A DNA stretch of 54,669 bases from Candidatus Gastranaerophilales bacterium (GCA_017467305.1 JAFTSM010000031.1:1-54669); one strand, 5' to 3'. Positions 44,390 through 54,096 are shown, counted from the stretch's first letter. Numbers and translations: made by a program. Notes: generated by a model not told the origin, from the sequence alone.

Positions 44390-46243
44390 TTAATATAAAA
44401 TATACATTCTACAATTTTTGCAATCAAACTCTAACTGGTATTTATTATTGAATTTATCTTCTATTGTCCAAGGTAAAGGTGGAGTATCTGTTCTTTTTAA
44501 TTTAGAACAATAGCCTTGTTCAAACCTTATACAATATTTACCAGCATATATTCTTTTACCTTCTATATCTTTGCTAGACTCCAAGCCTAGTTCTGGGTTT
44601 TCAATACCGTGTTGTTTATAAAATGCTACTGATTTTTTATTGCAAACATTATCCAGATATGTAATTTGTTCTGGATATTTTTCTGTAGATTCTCTATCTA
44701 TATGACCAGTTTCTATTGGTCTTTTTTCTATTCTTTTGTCTGTTAATGCTTCACATAATATATCTCTTATTTTATATACATCATTAGTATCTAAACAGAT
44801 ATTTTCTTCAGAATTCAATTTTACTATTTTTATTCCACTGTTTTCTACATCTTCATTAAATAAGTGAATAAATTTGTCTTTTGTTGTTTTAATATTGCTG
44901 TTTAATGGATATTCTACACAAGTATCAATTTCATCTTCATCTTTTATAGTAAGGAGATAATTTTCTTTATTTTTTTCTATTGATATTTCTGCTGAAAGAT
45001 ATCTGTAAACTTTTGCATTTTCAATATCTTCTTCTTCTTTTGCATTAAGAACTCTATATAAATCACAATTTAAAATATCAACATTTGCGATACTATAGAA
45101 ATACATATCATCTTTTATATCGATAATATCAAAGACGCCAGTACGTTTATCTTTCTGTTGATATAGTATTTTATCTCCAATACTTAATTTGATATCATTA
45201 TCAATTTTGAATGAATTATTGTCTTGTTCAATGATTTTTCCGATAAAGTTTCCGAATGTGCTTGTAATATTTAGATTTTCTTTTTTTCTTCCATTAAAGA
45301 AGTAGTCAGTATAACCTCTATTATATATTTTGTCTAAGGCTGGATTGAAATCAATAACAGATATTCCACTTGATAACCTACGTAAATTTGTATTACTGTC
45401 TTTAATATATTTATTTGCTTCTTTATTACATAGTGCTGTTGCATTTTTAACATAGCTTAAACGCCTTTGACGTCCTTCTATTTTAAATGAATGTACGCCA
45501 GTTTCAACATATTTGCCAATATTTTTCATTAAATCCATAAAAGGAAGTCTCAATATATGGTCATTTTCAACTATACAATTACCATTTGCATCATAAAGAT
45601 TATATTTATCGTAACAAAGAGCTGGGCAAGCACCACTATTTGCAGAATTTCTTTGATATTTATTTAATTCTTTATTTTTATTTGAATTTTTAATAGTTTG
45701 TCCGTATTTTAAGAAGCAATATCCAGAAATACCAACACAGAATGTACCGTGTATAAATACTTCTAACTCGATTGATGTCTGTTTAGATATATTTTTTATT
45801 TCTTCAAATGTTAATTCTCTTGGCAAAATAACTCTTGAAATACCAATATTTTCCAAAAATTTAATTTTTTCTGGAGAGAAACAACAAGTATTTACGCTTG
45901 CATATATTGGAATTGGAGGTAAATCAAATGTTAAAATTCCCATATCAGAAATAATTATGGCATCAACACCAACTTCATATAATCTTTTTATTAAGTCTTG
46001 TGCATATTCTAAATCTTCATCTGTATGGATTGTTGAATTGACAGTAACATAAACTTTTGCCCAATATTTATGCGCAAAGTCGCATAATTGTTTAATATCT
46101 TCTATTGAATTAGAGAAACCTTTTCTAAGTCCTAATTTTTCACAAGCTATATAAACAGAATCAGCACCACATTTTATTGCTTCAATGCCACATTGTAAAT
46201 TTTTAGCAGGAGATAAAACCTCTATTACTCTATTTTTATTCAT
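44390..46243 (-). CDS. U32-family protein
   Basis: A 617-aa protein. The N-terminal TIM-barrel-like U32 domain has GADSVYIACEKLGLR, a degenerate U32 signature EVFIHGTFCVGISGYC and NSANSGACPALC, followed by HSFKIEGRQRR. A middle beta domain (about 300-480) and a cysteine-rich end (GYCSKL ... FDCKNCRMY) follow. Known relatives (RlhA, UbiU/UbiV, TrhP) are iron-sulfur RNA or quinone hydroxylases; others are annotated as peptidases. It overlaps the ligase gene by 8 nt, so it is likely part of the acylation pathway. Confidence 0.82.
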   Translation of the reverse strand: MNKNRVIEVLSPAKNLQCGIEAIKCGADSVYIACEKLGLRKGFSNSIEDIKQLCDFAHKYWAKVYVTVNSTIHTDEDLEYAQDLIKRLYEVGVDAIIISDMGILTFDLPPIPIYASVNTCCFSPEKIKFLENIGISRVILPRELTFEEIKNISKQTSIELEVFIHGTFCVGISGYCFLKYGQTIKNSNKNKELNKYQRNSANSGACPALCYDKYNLYDANGNCIVENDHILRLPFMDLMKNIGKYVETGVHSFKIEGRQRRLSYVKNATALCNKEANKYIKDSNTNLRRLSSGISVIDFNPALDKIYNRGYTDYFFNGRKKENLNITSTFGNFIGKIIEQDNNSFKIDNDIKLSIGDKILYQQKDKRTGVFDIIDIKDDMYFYSIANVDILNCDLYRVLNAKEEEDIENAKVYRYLSAEISIEKNKENYLLTIKDEDEIDTCVEYPLNSNIKTTKDKFIHLFNEDVENSGIKIVKLNSEENICLDTNDVYKIRDILCEALTDKRIEKRPIETGHIDRESTEKYPEQITYLDNVCNKKSVAFYKQHGIENPELGLESSKDIEGKRIYAGKYCIRFEQGYCSKLKRTDTPPLPWTIEDKFNNKYQLEFDCKNCRMYILY

Positions 46244-48011
46244 ACATTTCCTCTATTTTATCGAAGTATTTATTGTATATTTCATTTCTATTTAAAGCAA
46301 ATTTTTTTGTTAATAAACCATTTTCTTGTGTAAAGTGTTCATTTATTAAAGTAGCCTTTTTGATTTGATACAGCCATTTAAAATATTGTGAGCTACCTAA
46401 TATATTATTGATATCTATCAATATTTCTTCTTCTAAATTTTTATTTTTGTTTGTTTTTTTCCAATCTTCAATATAATTTTTATCAGGAACAATAAGTGCT
46501 GATAAATATGGTTTATCTTGACCCGCAACTATAATTTGCGAAACAAAATTTGAATTATTACAAAGAGCTTCTAAAGGTTCTGGATTAACATTTTCCCCAT
46601 TATTCAATACAATTACAGCCTTATATCTTCCTTTAAAAAATAGAAAATCATCCTCAGTTACATATCCCATATCTCCAGTAGATAAATAACCATTTTCGTC
46701 ATAAACATTAGCAGTTTCTATTTCATTTTCATAATATTTATCCATAGTCTGAGAACCTTTAACCTTTATTAAGCCTGTTGTATTAAAAGGTAGTTCTTCA
46801 AGAGTTTCTGGATTACATATAATTACTGACAATAAAGGATTAACTTTACCAACAGAACCTAATTTTCTATATTTATCATTAATATATGTAATTGTCGCAG
46901 CTTCTGTTGAACCATATGTTTGCATCAAACAAGCACCAATAACTGAATAGAATATTTCAACACTCATATCAACAAATGCACCAAATGCTACTATTTTGGC
47001 TTTTGGGATAAACTGTATTTCATTTATAATTTCGTTAAATATTAACTTAATACCAATAAAATTAATCAAAGATAATATTGGAATTTTGATAAAATCAAAG
47101 ATTGAGTGTTTGTTATTATCTCTTTTTTCTATATATTTTTTAGATAAATCAAAAAAGATTTTATGTAAGTTTTTAAAATAAAAATTCTTTTTATTTAAGG
47201 CTTTATAGTAATCTTCCATGTGCATTATTAATAGTTTGGGTACACATAATATATGCAATGGTTTATATTTTGCTATATCACGTTTGTAATTTATATAATC
47301 TGAATAAATCATATAGCAACCACTTGTTAAAATCATCCAATCACAAAATTTAGGACAAATATGAGAACTTGATAATAAGGATAAACAACCACCTTCTTTT
47401 GCAAAGAAATTAGAGTTTGTATGACTCAAAAACGCATTAATTAATGTCTTGTGAAAATATACGACTCCTTTGGGTTTGCCCATTGTTCCAGAAGAGAAAA
47501 AGATTGTTGCAATCATATCTTCTGATATTGGTTGTAACGAAATCTCTTGATCACTAATTTGTTTCATATGTTCTGATAAATTATATAGAGTTATATTTTC
47601 ATTATTATAATTTGAAATATCTTCATCGTTACCAATATAGAATATAGTAACATTATGATTTTTACATTGTTTGATTAAACTTAAATTATCCGTAAAAATA
47701 ACTTGTGAATTAGTCTTGTTTTTTATAATTTCAACATCTTGAATATTATATGAATGATCACAACATATAGTTATATTCCCACTCAATAGTGCTGCAATTT
47801 CTATAATATGGCACATTGGTTGAGGTTTTAAATACAATATTATTTTTTCTTGAGGTTGTTGTATTGTTGCTTGTAATATTTTAACTATCTTAAATGTTTG
47901 ATTTTTAAAATCTGAAAAAGTGACTTTTTCTCCTGTTTTATTTTCAATAAAAGCAGTCTTATCTCCATACTTTTCAAAAGCTTCAAGAAATATATCAGTT
48001 ATTAGTTTCAC
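46236..48011 (-). CDS. AMP-forming acyl-ACP/CoA synthetase
   Basis: A 591-aa adenylation enzyme starting at GTG 48011, with GGGAG upstream and a 17-nt overlap with the SGNH gene. P-loop FFSSGTMGKPKG (171-182), CLMQTYGSTEA and YLSTGDMGYV are intact; the terminal catalytic lysine could lie in GLLTKKFALNR. The insert between about 245 and 330 (long LSKKYIEKRDNN region) resembles long-chain fatty acyl synthetases rather than DltA. It would load a carboxylic acid on the operon's ACP. Confidence 0.88.
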   Translation of the reverse strand: MKLITDIFLEAFEKYGDKTAFIENKTGEKVTFSDFKNQTFKIVKILQATIQQPQEKIILYLKPQPMCHIIEIAALLSGNITICCDHSYNIQDVEIIKNKTNSQVIFTDNLSLIKQCKNHNVTIFYIGNDEDISNYNNENITLYNLSEHMKQISDQEISLQPISEDMIATIFFSSGTMGKPKGVVYFHKTLINAFLSHTNSNFFAKEGGCLSLLSSSHICPKFCDWMILTSGCYMIYSDYINYKRDIAKYKPLHILCVPKLLIMHMEDYYKALNKKNFYFKNLHKIFFDLSKKYIEKRDNNKHSIFDFIKIPILSLINFIGIKLIFNEIINEIQFIPKAKIVAFGAFVDMSVEIFYSVIGACLMQTYGSTEAATITYINDKYRKLGSVGKVNPLLSVIICNPETLEELPFNTTGLIKVKGSQTMDKYYENEIETANVYDENGYLSTGDMGYVTEDDFLFFKGRYKAVIVLNNGENVNPEPLEALCNNSNFVSQIIVAGQDKPYLSALIVPDKNYIEDWKKTNKNKNLEEEILIDINNILGSSQYFKWLYQIKKATLINEHFTQENGLLTKKFALNRNEIYNKYFDKIEEMYE

Positions 48012-49155
48012 TATTAATTAATTCTCCCGTTTCTACATCAATATTGTATCTTCTTTTTATTTCATACCTATAATATATATATTCTTCATCCCAAGAATTA
48101 TACTTACTATCATTTCTTTTATCTTTTAGTCCGTATTCTGTTACAAGTAAATTTGATAAGTAATCAGTAGCTTTATATGCTCCAAAGAAATTAAGATGAT
48201 ATTCGTCTAAAAAGTCATTATTTGAATCTATATTTAATCCTTCACAATCTCTCATATAAAAAGAATCTAAGCCGTATTTTTTTGCTGTATGAAATATGTA
48301 TTGTATTCTATCAAAATATTCTTCGTACTTTAAGGAAGGTGTGGCTATTATTATAACTTTAGTGTTTTTAAGTGTTGAAGCATAGAAAAATAAATCTTCG
48401 ATATCATTCACATATTTCAATATTTCAAGTTCTTCTTTTGTGTTTTTTCTTTCCGCTCTAACAAAATCAATTAAGTCTTTAATATATAAGTTTGGATTTC
48501 TTTGTTTTTTATATCCACCAATTTGTGATGCTTCCCATTGTTTATCTTTATATGTATATTTTCTTTTATAGAACTCTTCAAAATCAATTACAGCACCTTT
48601 ATGTGGATTAGAATTAGATAAATAGGAATTTCTTTGTATATTTTTCCATCTGCTATGAAAACGAATAATAGGGAAATAATATTCCAGAATTTCTATATTA
48701 TTAAAACTCATTTCTTTTTTTAGTGCACGTATCATTTTAATTTTATTTATAGATGGTTTTACAATAGAAATAGGTCTTAATGCAACTACATTGTCTTTAG
48801 AAGGAGGACGATTTTGTAGTGGTTTTATACCATCGGCAACAATAAAAAGAACTTTTGGTGTTTGATATTTCATAACTTCTTTAGCCGCATAGATATATTG
48901 TTCTGTCACCATTCCAGAAATCGAATACATAGCGCTAGTTATACCATATTTATTATAGGCAATAGGAGGTAGAAAAACTGTATAAGCTGAAGAAGGTCCG
49001 ATAAAAACAGCATCAATTTGTTGTTGTTCTTTATAAAATGCTCTAATCCCAGCATTTTCAGCAGTTAGTACTACTGTTTTCTCTGATAGTACAGTTGCAA
49101 CTACAATTATTGTAAAAATAAAAAATATATAACTTGCCCAAACTTTTAATTTCAT
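47995..49155 (-). CDS. SGNH-like protein, DltD/AlgX-type, copy 1
   Basis: About 386 aa from ATG 49155, with AGGTG upstream. One N-terminal helix, then DAVFIGPSSAYTVF with the SGNH serine, and a terminal DEYHLNFFGAYKA with the Asp-His pair. It is paralogous to the gene at 50778 (IRAFYKE, GITxAxY, EQYI and HLNFFGAYKATDYLSNL shared). In Dlt and alginate acetylation systems such proteins sit beside an MBOAT and finish acyl transfer outside the membrane. Confidence 0.82.
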   Translation of the reverse strand: MKLKVWASYIFFIFTIIVVATVLSEKTVVLTAENAGIRAFYKEQQQIDAVFIGPSSAYTVFLPPIAYNKYGITSAMYSISGMVTEQYIYAAKEVMKYQTPKVLFIVADGIKPLQNRPPSKDNVVALRPISIVKPSINKIKMIRALKKEMSFNNIEILEYYFPIIRFHSRWKNIQRNSYLSNSNPHKGAVIDFEEFYKRKYTYKDKQWEASQIGGYKKQRNPNLYIKDLIDFVRAERKNTKEELEILKYVNDIEDLFFYASTLKNTKVIIIATPSLKYEEYFDRIQYIFHTAKKYGLDSFYMRDCEGLNIDSNNDFLDEYHLNFFGAYKATDYLSNLLVTEYGLKDKRNDSKYNSWDEEYIYYRYEIKRRYNIDVETGELINSETNN

Positions 49156-49164
49156 ACTATGCAC

Positions 49165-50676
49165 CTAAAACTTAAAGTACATAAAATCTTTTGGATCGTA
49201 CTCTGGGCCATATAACCCCAATAATAAAATTACAATTTGGAAGAATATAATTGCACACCATCTCACAATTAATGGACAACGTATGTATATGCCTCTTAAA
49301 TCCACTTTAAATTCTTTTAATAAATCTACTATGATAATTAATGTAATTCCAATTATTATTACCCCAAAATCATATTTGTCGACTCCAATTGTAGTAATTG
49401 TATTTGCAGAATTAAAATCAAATAAAACTTTTTCAAACATATTAAAACAGTCTGAAACAGTTTCGGCTCTAAAGAAAAACCACATCAAATACATTGCAGT
49501 AAGTACATATATTCGTTGTATTATCTTAGCCCAAAGAGCATTTTTTAATGATTTTATTTTTAATACTTTATCAGTAATAAGTTTAAAAATATCCTCTAAT
49601 ATCATAAAAATACAAGGACTCATTCCCATAGCAATAAAATACTTGAAACTTATGCCGTGCCTAAATGAAGAAATTGACCAAATAACAAAATAAGCAATAA
49701 ATAAAGGTATATGTTTTGCCAACCATTTATGCTTGATTCCTTCTAGGGCAGATTTGATTTTCATCATTATTTTACTTCTTATTACTGGATAAAAAATGTA
49801 ATCTTTTAAAAACGAATAAAAAGTAATATGCCATCTGTTCCAAAAATCGTGAACACTTTTTGAGAAAAAAGGATTATTAAAATTTTCTGGCATTTTAATA
49901 CCAAAACACTCAGAGATACCAAGAACTATATCCATAGCTGCAGAAAATTCTATATAGAACTGTAACCCAAAGAGAATCATTGCAAATAATATATACATTC
50001 CTGAATATTCTTGATAACTTCCTAAAATAGTATTTATAGGAAGTAGAATTCTATCAGCAATAACTATCTTTTTTGTTATCCCCCATAAAATTCTAAAAAC
50101 ACCAAATTTTATACAATCAAAGCTAATTTCTTTTGTAGAAAATAATTGTTCTTTCATTTCTTTATGTCTGACAATTGGTCCCATAAGTATCTGTGGAAAA
50201 TATGTAGAAAATAAAGAATGTTTTAAAAAATTAGTTTCAACAGTTGTTACTTTTCTATACACATCTGTTATATACGCAATTAAAATTAAAGAATAGTATG
50301 AAACCCCCAACGTAACAATCGCATCACCAGCGATAGTTTCAGTTGTAGCAAAAAATTCAGACACATTTGTACTTAATTGGCTCAAGGCACCAGAAAACTT
50401 TAATAATACAAATTCTGCAATGATTAATAAAATAGAGGAACCTAATATTAACTGTTTTACACTATTATTTTCAACTTTATTTATAAAATTAGAACCAAAG
50501 AAAGAAACTAAAATGGCAAAAAACATATACCAAAATGAAATAATTCCAGCAGCAATTAATATAAACCCAATACTAGCAAGTAAAAGAATCATCCACCTAT
50601 ATTTTGCACCTACTGTATGATATACCAAAAAGGCTATTGCAAAAACAATTAAAAGTTTTAACCAAACAATTGACAT
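49165..50676 (-). CDS. MBOAT membrane acyltransferase (DltB/AlgI-like)
   Basis: A 503-aa protein with about ten helices. SAAMDIVLGISECFGIKMP, FFSKSVHDFWNRWHITF and WSISSFRHGISFKYF (active histidine) are MBOAT markers. DltB/AlgI proteins pass an acyl group across the membrane from a carrier to a polysaccharide or teichoic acid. Its partner SGNH gene follows 9 bp downstream. A collapsed second copy is at 51957-52118. Confidence 0.93.
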   Translation of the reverse strand: MSIVWLKLLIVFAIAFLVYHTVGAKYRWMILLLASIGFILIAAGIISFWYMFFAILVSFFGSNFINKVENNSVKQLILGSSILLIIAEFVLLKFSGALSQLSTNVSEFFATTETIAGDAIVTLGVSYYSLILIAYITDVYRKVTTVETNFLKHSLFSTYFPQILMGPIVRHKEMKEQLFSTKEISFDCIKFGVFRILWGITKKIVIADRILLPINTILGSYQEYSGMYILFAMILFGLQFYIEFSAAMDIVLGISECFGIKMPENFNNPFFSKSVHDFWNRWHITFYSFLKDYIFYPVIRSKIMMKIKSALEGIKHKWLAKHIPLFIAYFVIWSISSFRHGISFKYFIAMGMSPCIFMILEDIFKLITDKVLKIKSLKNALWAKIIQRIYVLTAMYLMWFFFRAETVSDCFNMFEKVLFDFNSANTITTIGVDKYDFGVIIIGITLIIIVDLLKEFKVDLRGIYIRCPLIVRWCAIIFFQIVILLLGLYGPEYDPKDFMYFKF

Positions 50677-50777
50677 TTTATATTATTTTCCCAAACTACA
50701 ATTAATCCGAATATATTAATTATATATGGGAATAAGGAAAAAGTAAAAATTATAATATATAATGAGCTAATTTTAAA

Positions 50778-51947
50778 TCATAATTTCTTTAGATAGTCAA
50801 AGTCTATGTCAACATTATATCGACTTCTTATAAAATACCTATAAAATTCGTATTCTTCATCCCAAGATTTATACTTGCTATCATTTCTTTTATCTTTTAG
50901 TCCATATTTATTTATAAGTAAATTCGATAAGTAATCAGTTGCTTTATATGCACCAAAAAAATTAAGATGATGTTCATCAACAAATTCATTATTTAAATCT
51001 ATATTTAATTCTTTACAATTTCCCATATAAAATGACGTTAAGCCATACTTTTTCGCAGTATGAAATATATATTGTATTCTTTCAAAATTTCTATCATATA
51101 TTAATGATGGTGTTTCTATTATTACAACTTTTGTATTTTTAAGTGTTGATACATAGAAAAACAAATCTTCAATAGCTTTTACATATTGTAATATTGCAAT
51201 TTCTTTCTTTCGAATTTCTTTATCTGTTGAATTTTCTTGTCCTCTAACATTGTAAATCAAATCTCTAATGAATAAATTCGGATTTCTCTTTTTTCTATAT
51301 TCATCAATTTGTGGGATTTTTCGTTGCATACTCTCATATGGATTAATATTTGAGTTTTTTTCATAAAATTCTTTAAAATAGATTAACGCACCTTTATGTG
51401 GATTAGAATCAAATAAAACAGAGTTTTCTCTTAGAGTTTTCCATCTGCTATGAAAACGAAAAATAGGGAAATAATATTCAAGAATTTCTCTATTATCAAA
51501 GTTTAATTCTTTTTTGAAAGCTTGCAAGATTTTTATTTTATTTATAGATGGTTTTAGTATAGGAAAAGATTTTAATGCAGATTTCAAGTCAGGATGTTTA
51601 CGTTGTAGTGGAGACATGTTATCAATGGCAATAAGAAGAACTTTAGGTGTTTGATATTCCATAACTTCCTTAACAACATGGATATATTGTTCTGTCACCA
51701 TACCAGGTAGTGCATATACCGCACCAGTTATACCGTATTTATGATATGCGATAAGTGGAAGGAATGTTGTAAAAGTTGATGAAGGACCAATTATAACTAC
51801 ATCAATTTGATTTTGAGGTTCTTTATAAAATGCCCTAATTCCAGCATTTTCACTACTAGGTTCTGTTACTATTACAGATAGTACTGTTGCAACCACGATT
51901 GTTATAAAAAGAAAAAATATAGAACTTATAAAAACTTTCCGCCTCAT
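50778..51947 (-). CDS. SGNH-like protein, copy 2
   Basis: A 389-aa paralogue of the gene at 47995 with the same markers: one membrane helix, DVVIIGPSSTFTTF, and DEHHLNFFGAYKA. AGAGG precedes ATG by 6 nt. It lies directly behind the MBOAT remnant, as copy 1 lies behind the intact MBOAT, so the pair arose by tandem duplication. It might act with the remaining MBOAT or on a different acyl acceptor. Confidence 0.82.
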   Translation of the reverse strand: MRRKVFISSIFFLFITIVVATVLSVIVTEPSSENAGIRAFYKEPQNQIDVVIIGPSSTFTTFLPLIAYHKYGITGAVYALPGMVTEQYIHVVKEVMEYQTPKVLLIAIDNMSPLQRKHPDLKSALKSFPILKPSINKIKILQAFKKELNFDNREILEYYFPIFRFHSRWKTLRENSVLFDSNPHKGALIYFKEFYEKNSNINPYESMQRKIPQIDEYRKKRNPNLFIRDLIYNVRGQENSTDKEIRKKEIAILQYVKAIEDLFFYVSTLKNTKVVIIETPSLIYDRNFERIQYIFHTAKKYGLTSFYMGNCKELNIDLNNEFVDEHHLNFFGAYKATDYLSNLLINKYGLKDKRNDSKYKSWDEEYEFYRYFIRSRYNVDIDFDYLKKL

Positions 51948-51956
51948 AAAAAACCT

Positions 51957-52118
51957 CTAAAATTAAAGTATATTGTATCTTCTTTCTTGTCTTCTACGCC
52001 ATACAACATTAATGCTAGTAGATAAAAGAACCAACCACATGGATTTTACATTTGTTGTGTAACTTAATAAAAAGGCTATTGCAAAGACAATCAAAAGCTT
52101 TAACAAAATAATTGACAT
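51957..52118 (-). pseudogene. collapsed second MBOAT gene
   Basis: From ATG 52118 the frame reads SIILLKLLIVFAIAFLL and onward, matching the first 33 or so residues of the intact MBOAT (SIVWLKLLIVFAIAFLV). After about 100 bp a different frame gives LYGVEDKKEDTIYF, matching the MBOAT C-terminus LYGPEYDPKDFMYF. More than 1.3 kb between has been deleted, and a further base is missing just before the old stop. Confidence 0.88.
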
Positions 52119-52185
52119 CTACACATCACTTCCAAAAACGATAATCAGTTCTAATACATCATCAAATCCATTATATATGGGAATA

Positions 52186-52266
52186 ATGAAAAAGCAAAAA
52201 TATGAACAGGATACTAATGCTCTCTTTTATGAGGCGAGTGATGACTCTGCAGAAGAAAATGATTAA
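52186..52266 (+). CDS. tiny ORF, 26 aa, uncertain
   Basis: ATG 52186, with GGGAA upstream, encodes an acidic peptide with ALFYEASDDSAEEND at the C-terminus. It may be the tail of a deleted gene rather than an independent one. It lies between the MBOAT remnant and cassette 2. Confidence 0.3.
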   Translation: MKKQKYEQDTNALFYEASDDSAEEND

Positions 52267-52339
52267 ATATCATTTTGTAAGAGGGGAGAACCCTTGTTGT
52301 AGCGAAGCGAAAACAACGGCTCGATTCCCATACTAAAAA

Positions 52340-52358
52340 AGACTCCCTAAAGGAGTCT
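52340..52358 (-). terminator. terminator hairpin next to the 139-bp repeat
   Basis: AGACTCC/GGAGTCT with six T on the minus strand. At 54336-54353 a hairpin with a different stem (AGACCTC/GAGGTCT) but the same flanks occupies the same place. Confidence 0.7.
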
Positions 52359-52360
52359 AT

Positions 52361-52499
52361 TTAATGGGGCAGGTGATGGGTCACAGTTAGAACCCGAAAC
52401 CAATATTTATTTGGATATTTTAAAATCATTAAACCACTTGTCAGATATGATACTAAGTATAAAAACTGTTTTGAAATCAAATATGAAATAAAGTATAAT
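52361..52499. repeat. 139-bp repeat, copy 1
   Basis: Matches 54360-54498 without gaps, with 5 differences. It starts TTAATGGGGCAGGTGATGGG and ends with the TATAAT of the downstream gene. The first 40 bases resemble a minus-strand tRNA acceptor and T arm with an oversized loop. The rest keeps an open frame ending at the TAA near 52489. Confidence 0.93.
52494..52499 (+). promoter_or_regulatory. -10 box giving a leaderless transcript
   Basis: TATAAT ends 6 nt before ATG 52506. Confidence 0.65.
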
Positions 52500-52505
52500 C
52501 AGACT

Positions 52506-53024
52506 ATGAAAAAATTACTCATAATACTATTTTTAATATTAATTACTCCTATTTTTTCTATTGCTGAAGAAGAAAATATTTTAGGTTACAAAAAATCAGA
52601 AATAATTTCTTTAGATGATTACTTATATGATAATTCAAAACGAAAAAGACATCTAAAGATAAATTCTAATGGTGATGTTACTTATAAGGGGAAAGTAATA
52701 ATAACTCCAACTGGCAAAACCATTAATGATGAAAGTAGTGGTGATTCTTATTTATGGATGAAAATTTATTTTGTTGCAAATGGTTCAAAACCACGCAAAG
52801 GTTGTGATGAACGAGATACTATAAATAATGGAATATATGGCTTAGGCTGTTATATAGATACCCCAGAAGAAGCATATAAAACACAAATAGAAAGAACTAT
52901 TAAAGAAGAATTTCCAAAAACAAAAAAGCTTATTGATGAAGAATTTGCAAATGCAAAGAAAACATATAAAAAATATCGTAAAAATAAAAACAAAAAAGAA
53001 AATGTTGAGGAATATATTTTTTAA
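52506..53024 (+). CDS. exported protein of a muramidase cassette
   Basis: A 172-aa protein with a signal peptide (LLIILFLILITPIFSIA). The mature part contains KINSNGDVTYKGKVIITPTG, two cysteines (GCDERD and GLGCYI) and a lysine-rich tail. It is not an LprI type and I recognise no family. Promoter geometry and position, facing a muramidase through an 80-aa partner, match the LprI-like gene at 1614, so a muramidase-inhibitor role is inferred from context only. Confidence 0.65.
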   Translation: MKKLLIILFLILITPIFSIAEEENILGYKKSEIISLDDYLYDNSKRKRHLKINSNGDVTYKGKVIITPTGKTINDESSGDSYLWMKIYFVANGSKPRKGCDERDTINNGIYGLGCYIDTPEEAYKTQIERTIKEEFPKTKKLIDEEFANAKKTYKKYRKNKNKKENVEEYIF

Positions 53025-53266
53025 TGCAAGGTTATCAACGAGGTATAGAAGCCTATGAAACAATATTTGTATCAAAACTAATAGATGTTACAGCAAATTT
53101 CAATGACATTGAAAACAAAATTCCTGCTACCGATTTTGCAGGAACTTTGTTTAACTTTTTATATCCATATTTTAAGGGAAATAACATAGATTATAGAAAA
53201 TACGACGAATTAACGAAATATGCTTCAATTAAAATTAAAGAAATTGATTCAATGTTAGAAAGATAA
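53024..53266 (+). CDS. small helical protein coupled to the exported gene
   Basis: An 80-aa protein without a signal peptide; its ATG overlaps the previous stop as TAATG. Predicted helical, with TDFAGTLFNFLYPYF in the middle. Unknown family. Its stop lies 8 nt from the stop of the convergent GH24 gene. It may be a second immunity or chaperone-like component of the cassette. Confidence 0.6.
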   Translation: MQGYQRGIEAYETIFVSKLIDVTANFNDIENKIPATDFAGTLFNFLYPYFKGNNIDYRKYDELTKYASIKIKEIDSMLER

Positions 53267-53274
53267 GATATTAT

Positions 53275-54096
53275 TTAGAATTCATCGGGTGTTAAAAATA
53301 ATTCTTTTTCTTTTTTTCTTCTATTAACCAACCCTCTCAATACTTCAATTTTTCCGGTTTGCCTATTTCTTTGCCCCACATATTTATCAAAACTATCTGC
53401 AGCAGCCTTGTAATCACCTTTTTGTAAATTTTTAAATATACTAGAATTTCTCAAACCATTTGGACCTAAGTTAAATGAAAAACTTGCAAGTGCTATCTTT
53501 TGATTACTTGTTAAAGGCACTTCAATTTCTTTTAGTGGTTTAATGTGAACTTCAAAATCTTTTCTATATAATTCTTCGGCTTTCTCTTTTGTAATTTTCA
53601 TTCCAGAAGTAATTGGCTTGCCATCAACATTTCCCGTATGTCCATAACCAATTGTCCATACATCATTTTGAGTTGGCAAATATGCTTCTGCCACAAATTT
53701 TTCTTCACCTTGAATAAATTTTCTAGCCTTTGCTATTTCATCATCAGAAAAATAATAATTATTGCTTTTAATTAATTCTATTTCTTTTGTTTTTTCTTGT
53801 ATTTTATCATTTAAATTTTCTAGTTCATTATTTTTAAGCCTATTAAGAGTATCTATATTTCTGCTATCTCCATAATATTTCTTCATATATTCTTCATCAC
53901 TGCCATATAATATGTTGACTCTTTGTTTCATTTTTTCTTCATCATCGAGTTTTGGTGTTGATGTTGTAGAAACAGAACTACTACTTGAACTATGTGCAGC
54001 GCCACAAGTTCTAGTATAACCAGAGACTTGTACTCCATTGCCTCGAGTATAACCACTTACACTATAACTCCCTATACAACCATTATCTTTTGTCAT
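53275..54096 (-). CDS. GH24-type (T4/P1-like) lysozyme with repeat-rich N-terminus
   Basis: About 273 aa from ATG 54096 (an in-frame GTG at 54105 is also possible; residue numbers here count from the GTG). Residues 15-33 hold a tandem VSGYTR-type repeat, followed by a serine run and a helix with QRVNILYGSDEE that recalls the RADLLYPTMK repeat of the GH108 protein. The GH24 domain spans 125-270: catalytic Glu135, TIGYGHTG at 151-158, SFSFNLGPNGLRNSSI and GLVNRRKKEKELFL. No signal peptide. It cleaves the MurNAc-GlcNAc bond of peptidoglycan. Confidence 0.88.
   Translation of the reverse strand: MTKDNGCIGSYSVSGYTRGNGVQVSGYTRTCGAAHSSSSSSVSTTSTPKLDDEEKMKQRVNILYGSDEEYMKKYYGDSRNIDTLNRLKNNELENLNDKIQEKTKEIELIKSNNYYFSDDEIAKARKFIQGEEKFVAEAYLPTQNDVWTIGYGHTGNVDGKPITSGMKITKEKAEELYRKDFEVHIKPLKEIEVPLTSNQKIALASFSFNLGPNGLRNSSIFKNLQKGDYKAAADSFDKYVGQRNRQTGKIEVLRGLVNRRKKEKELFLTPDEF

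Noticed and set aside
52202-52335. Plus-strand frame from the second ATG near 52210
   Set aside because: Composition looks like a shadow; the 26-codon frame beginning at 52186 is more protein-like, and even that is doubtful.
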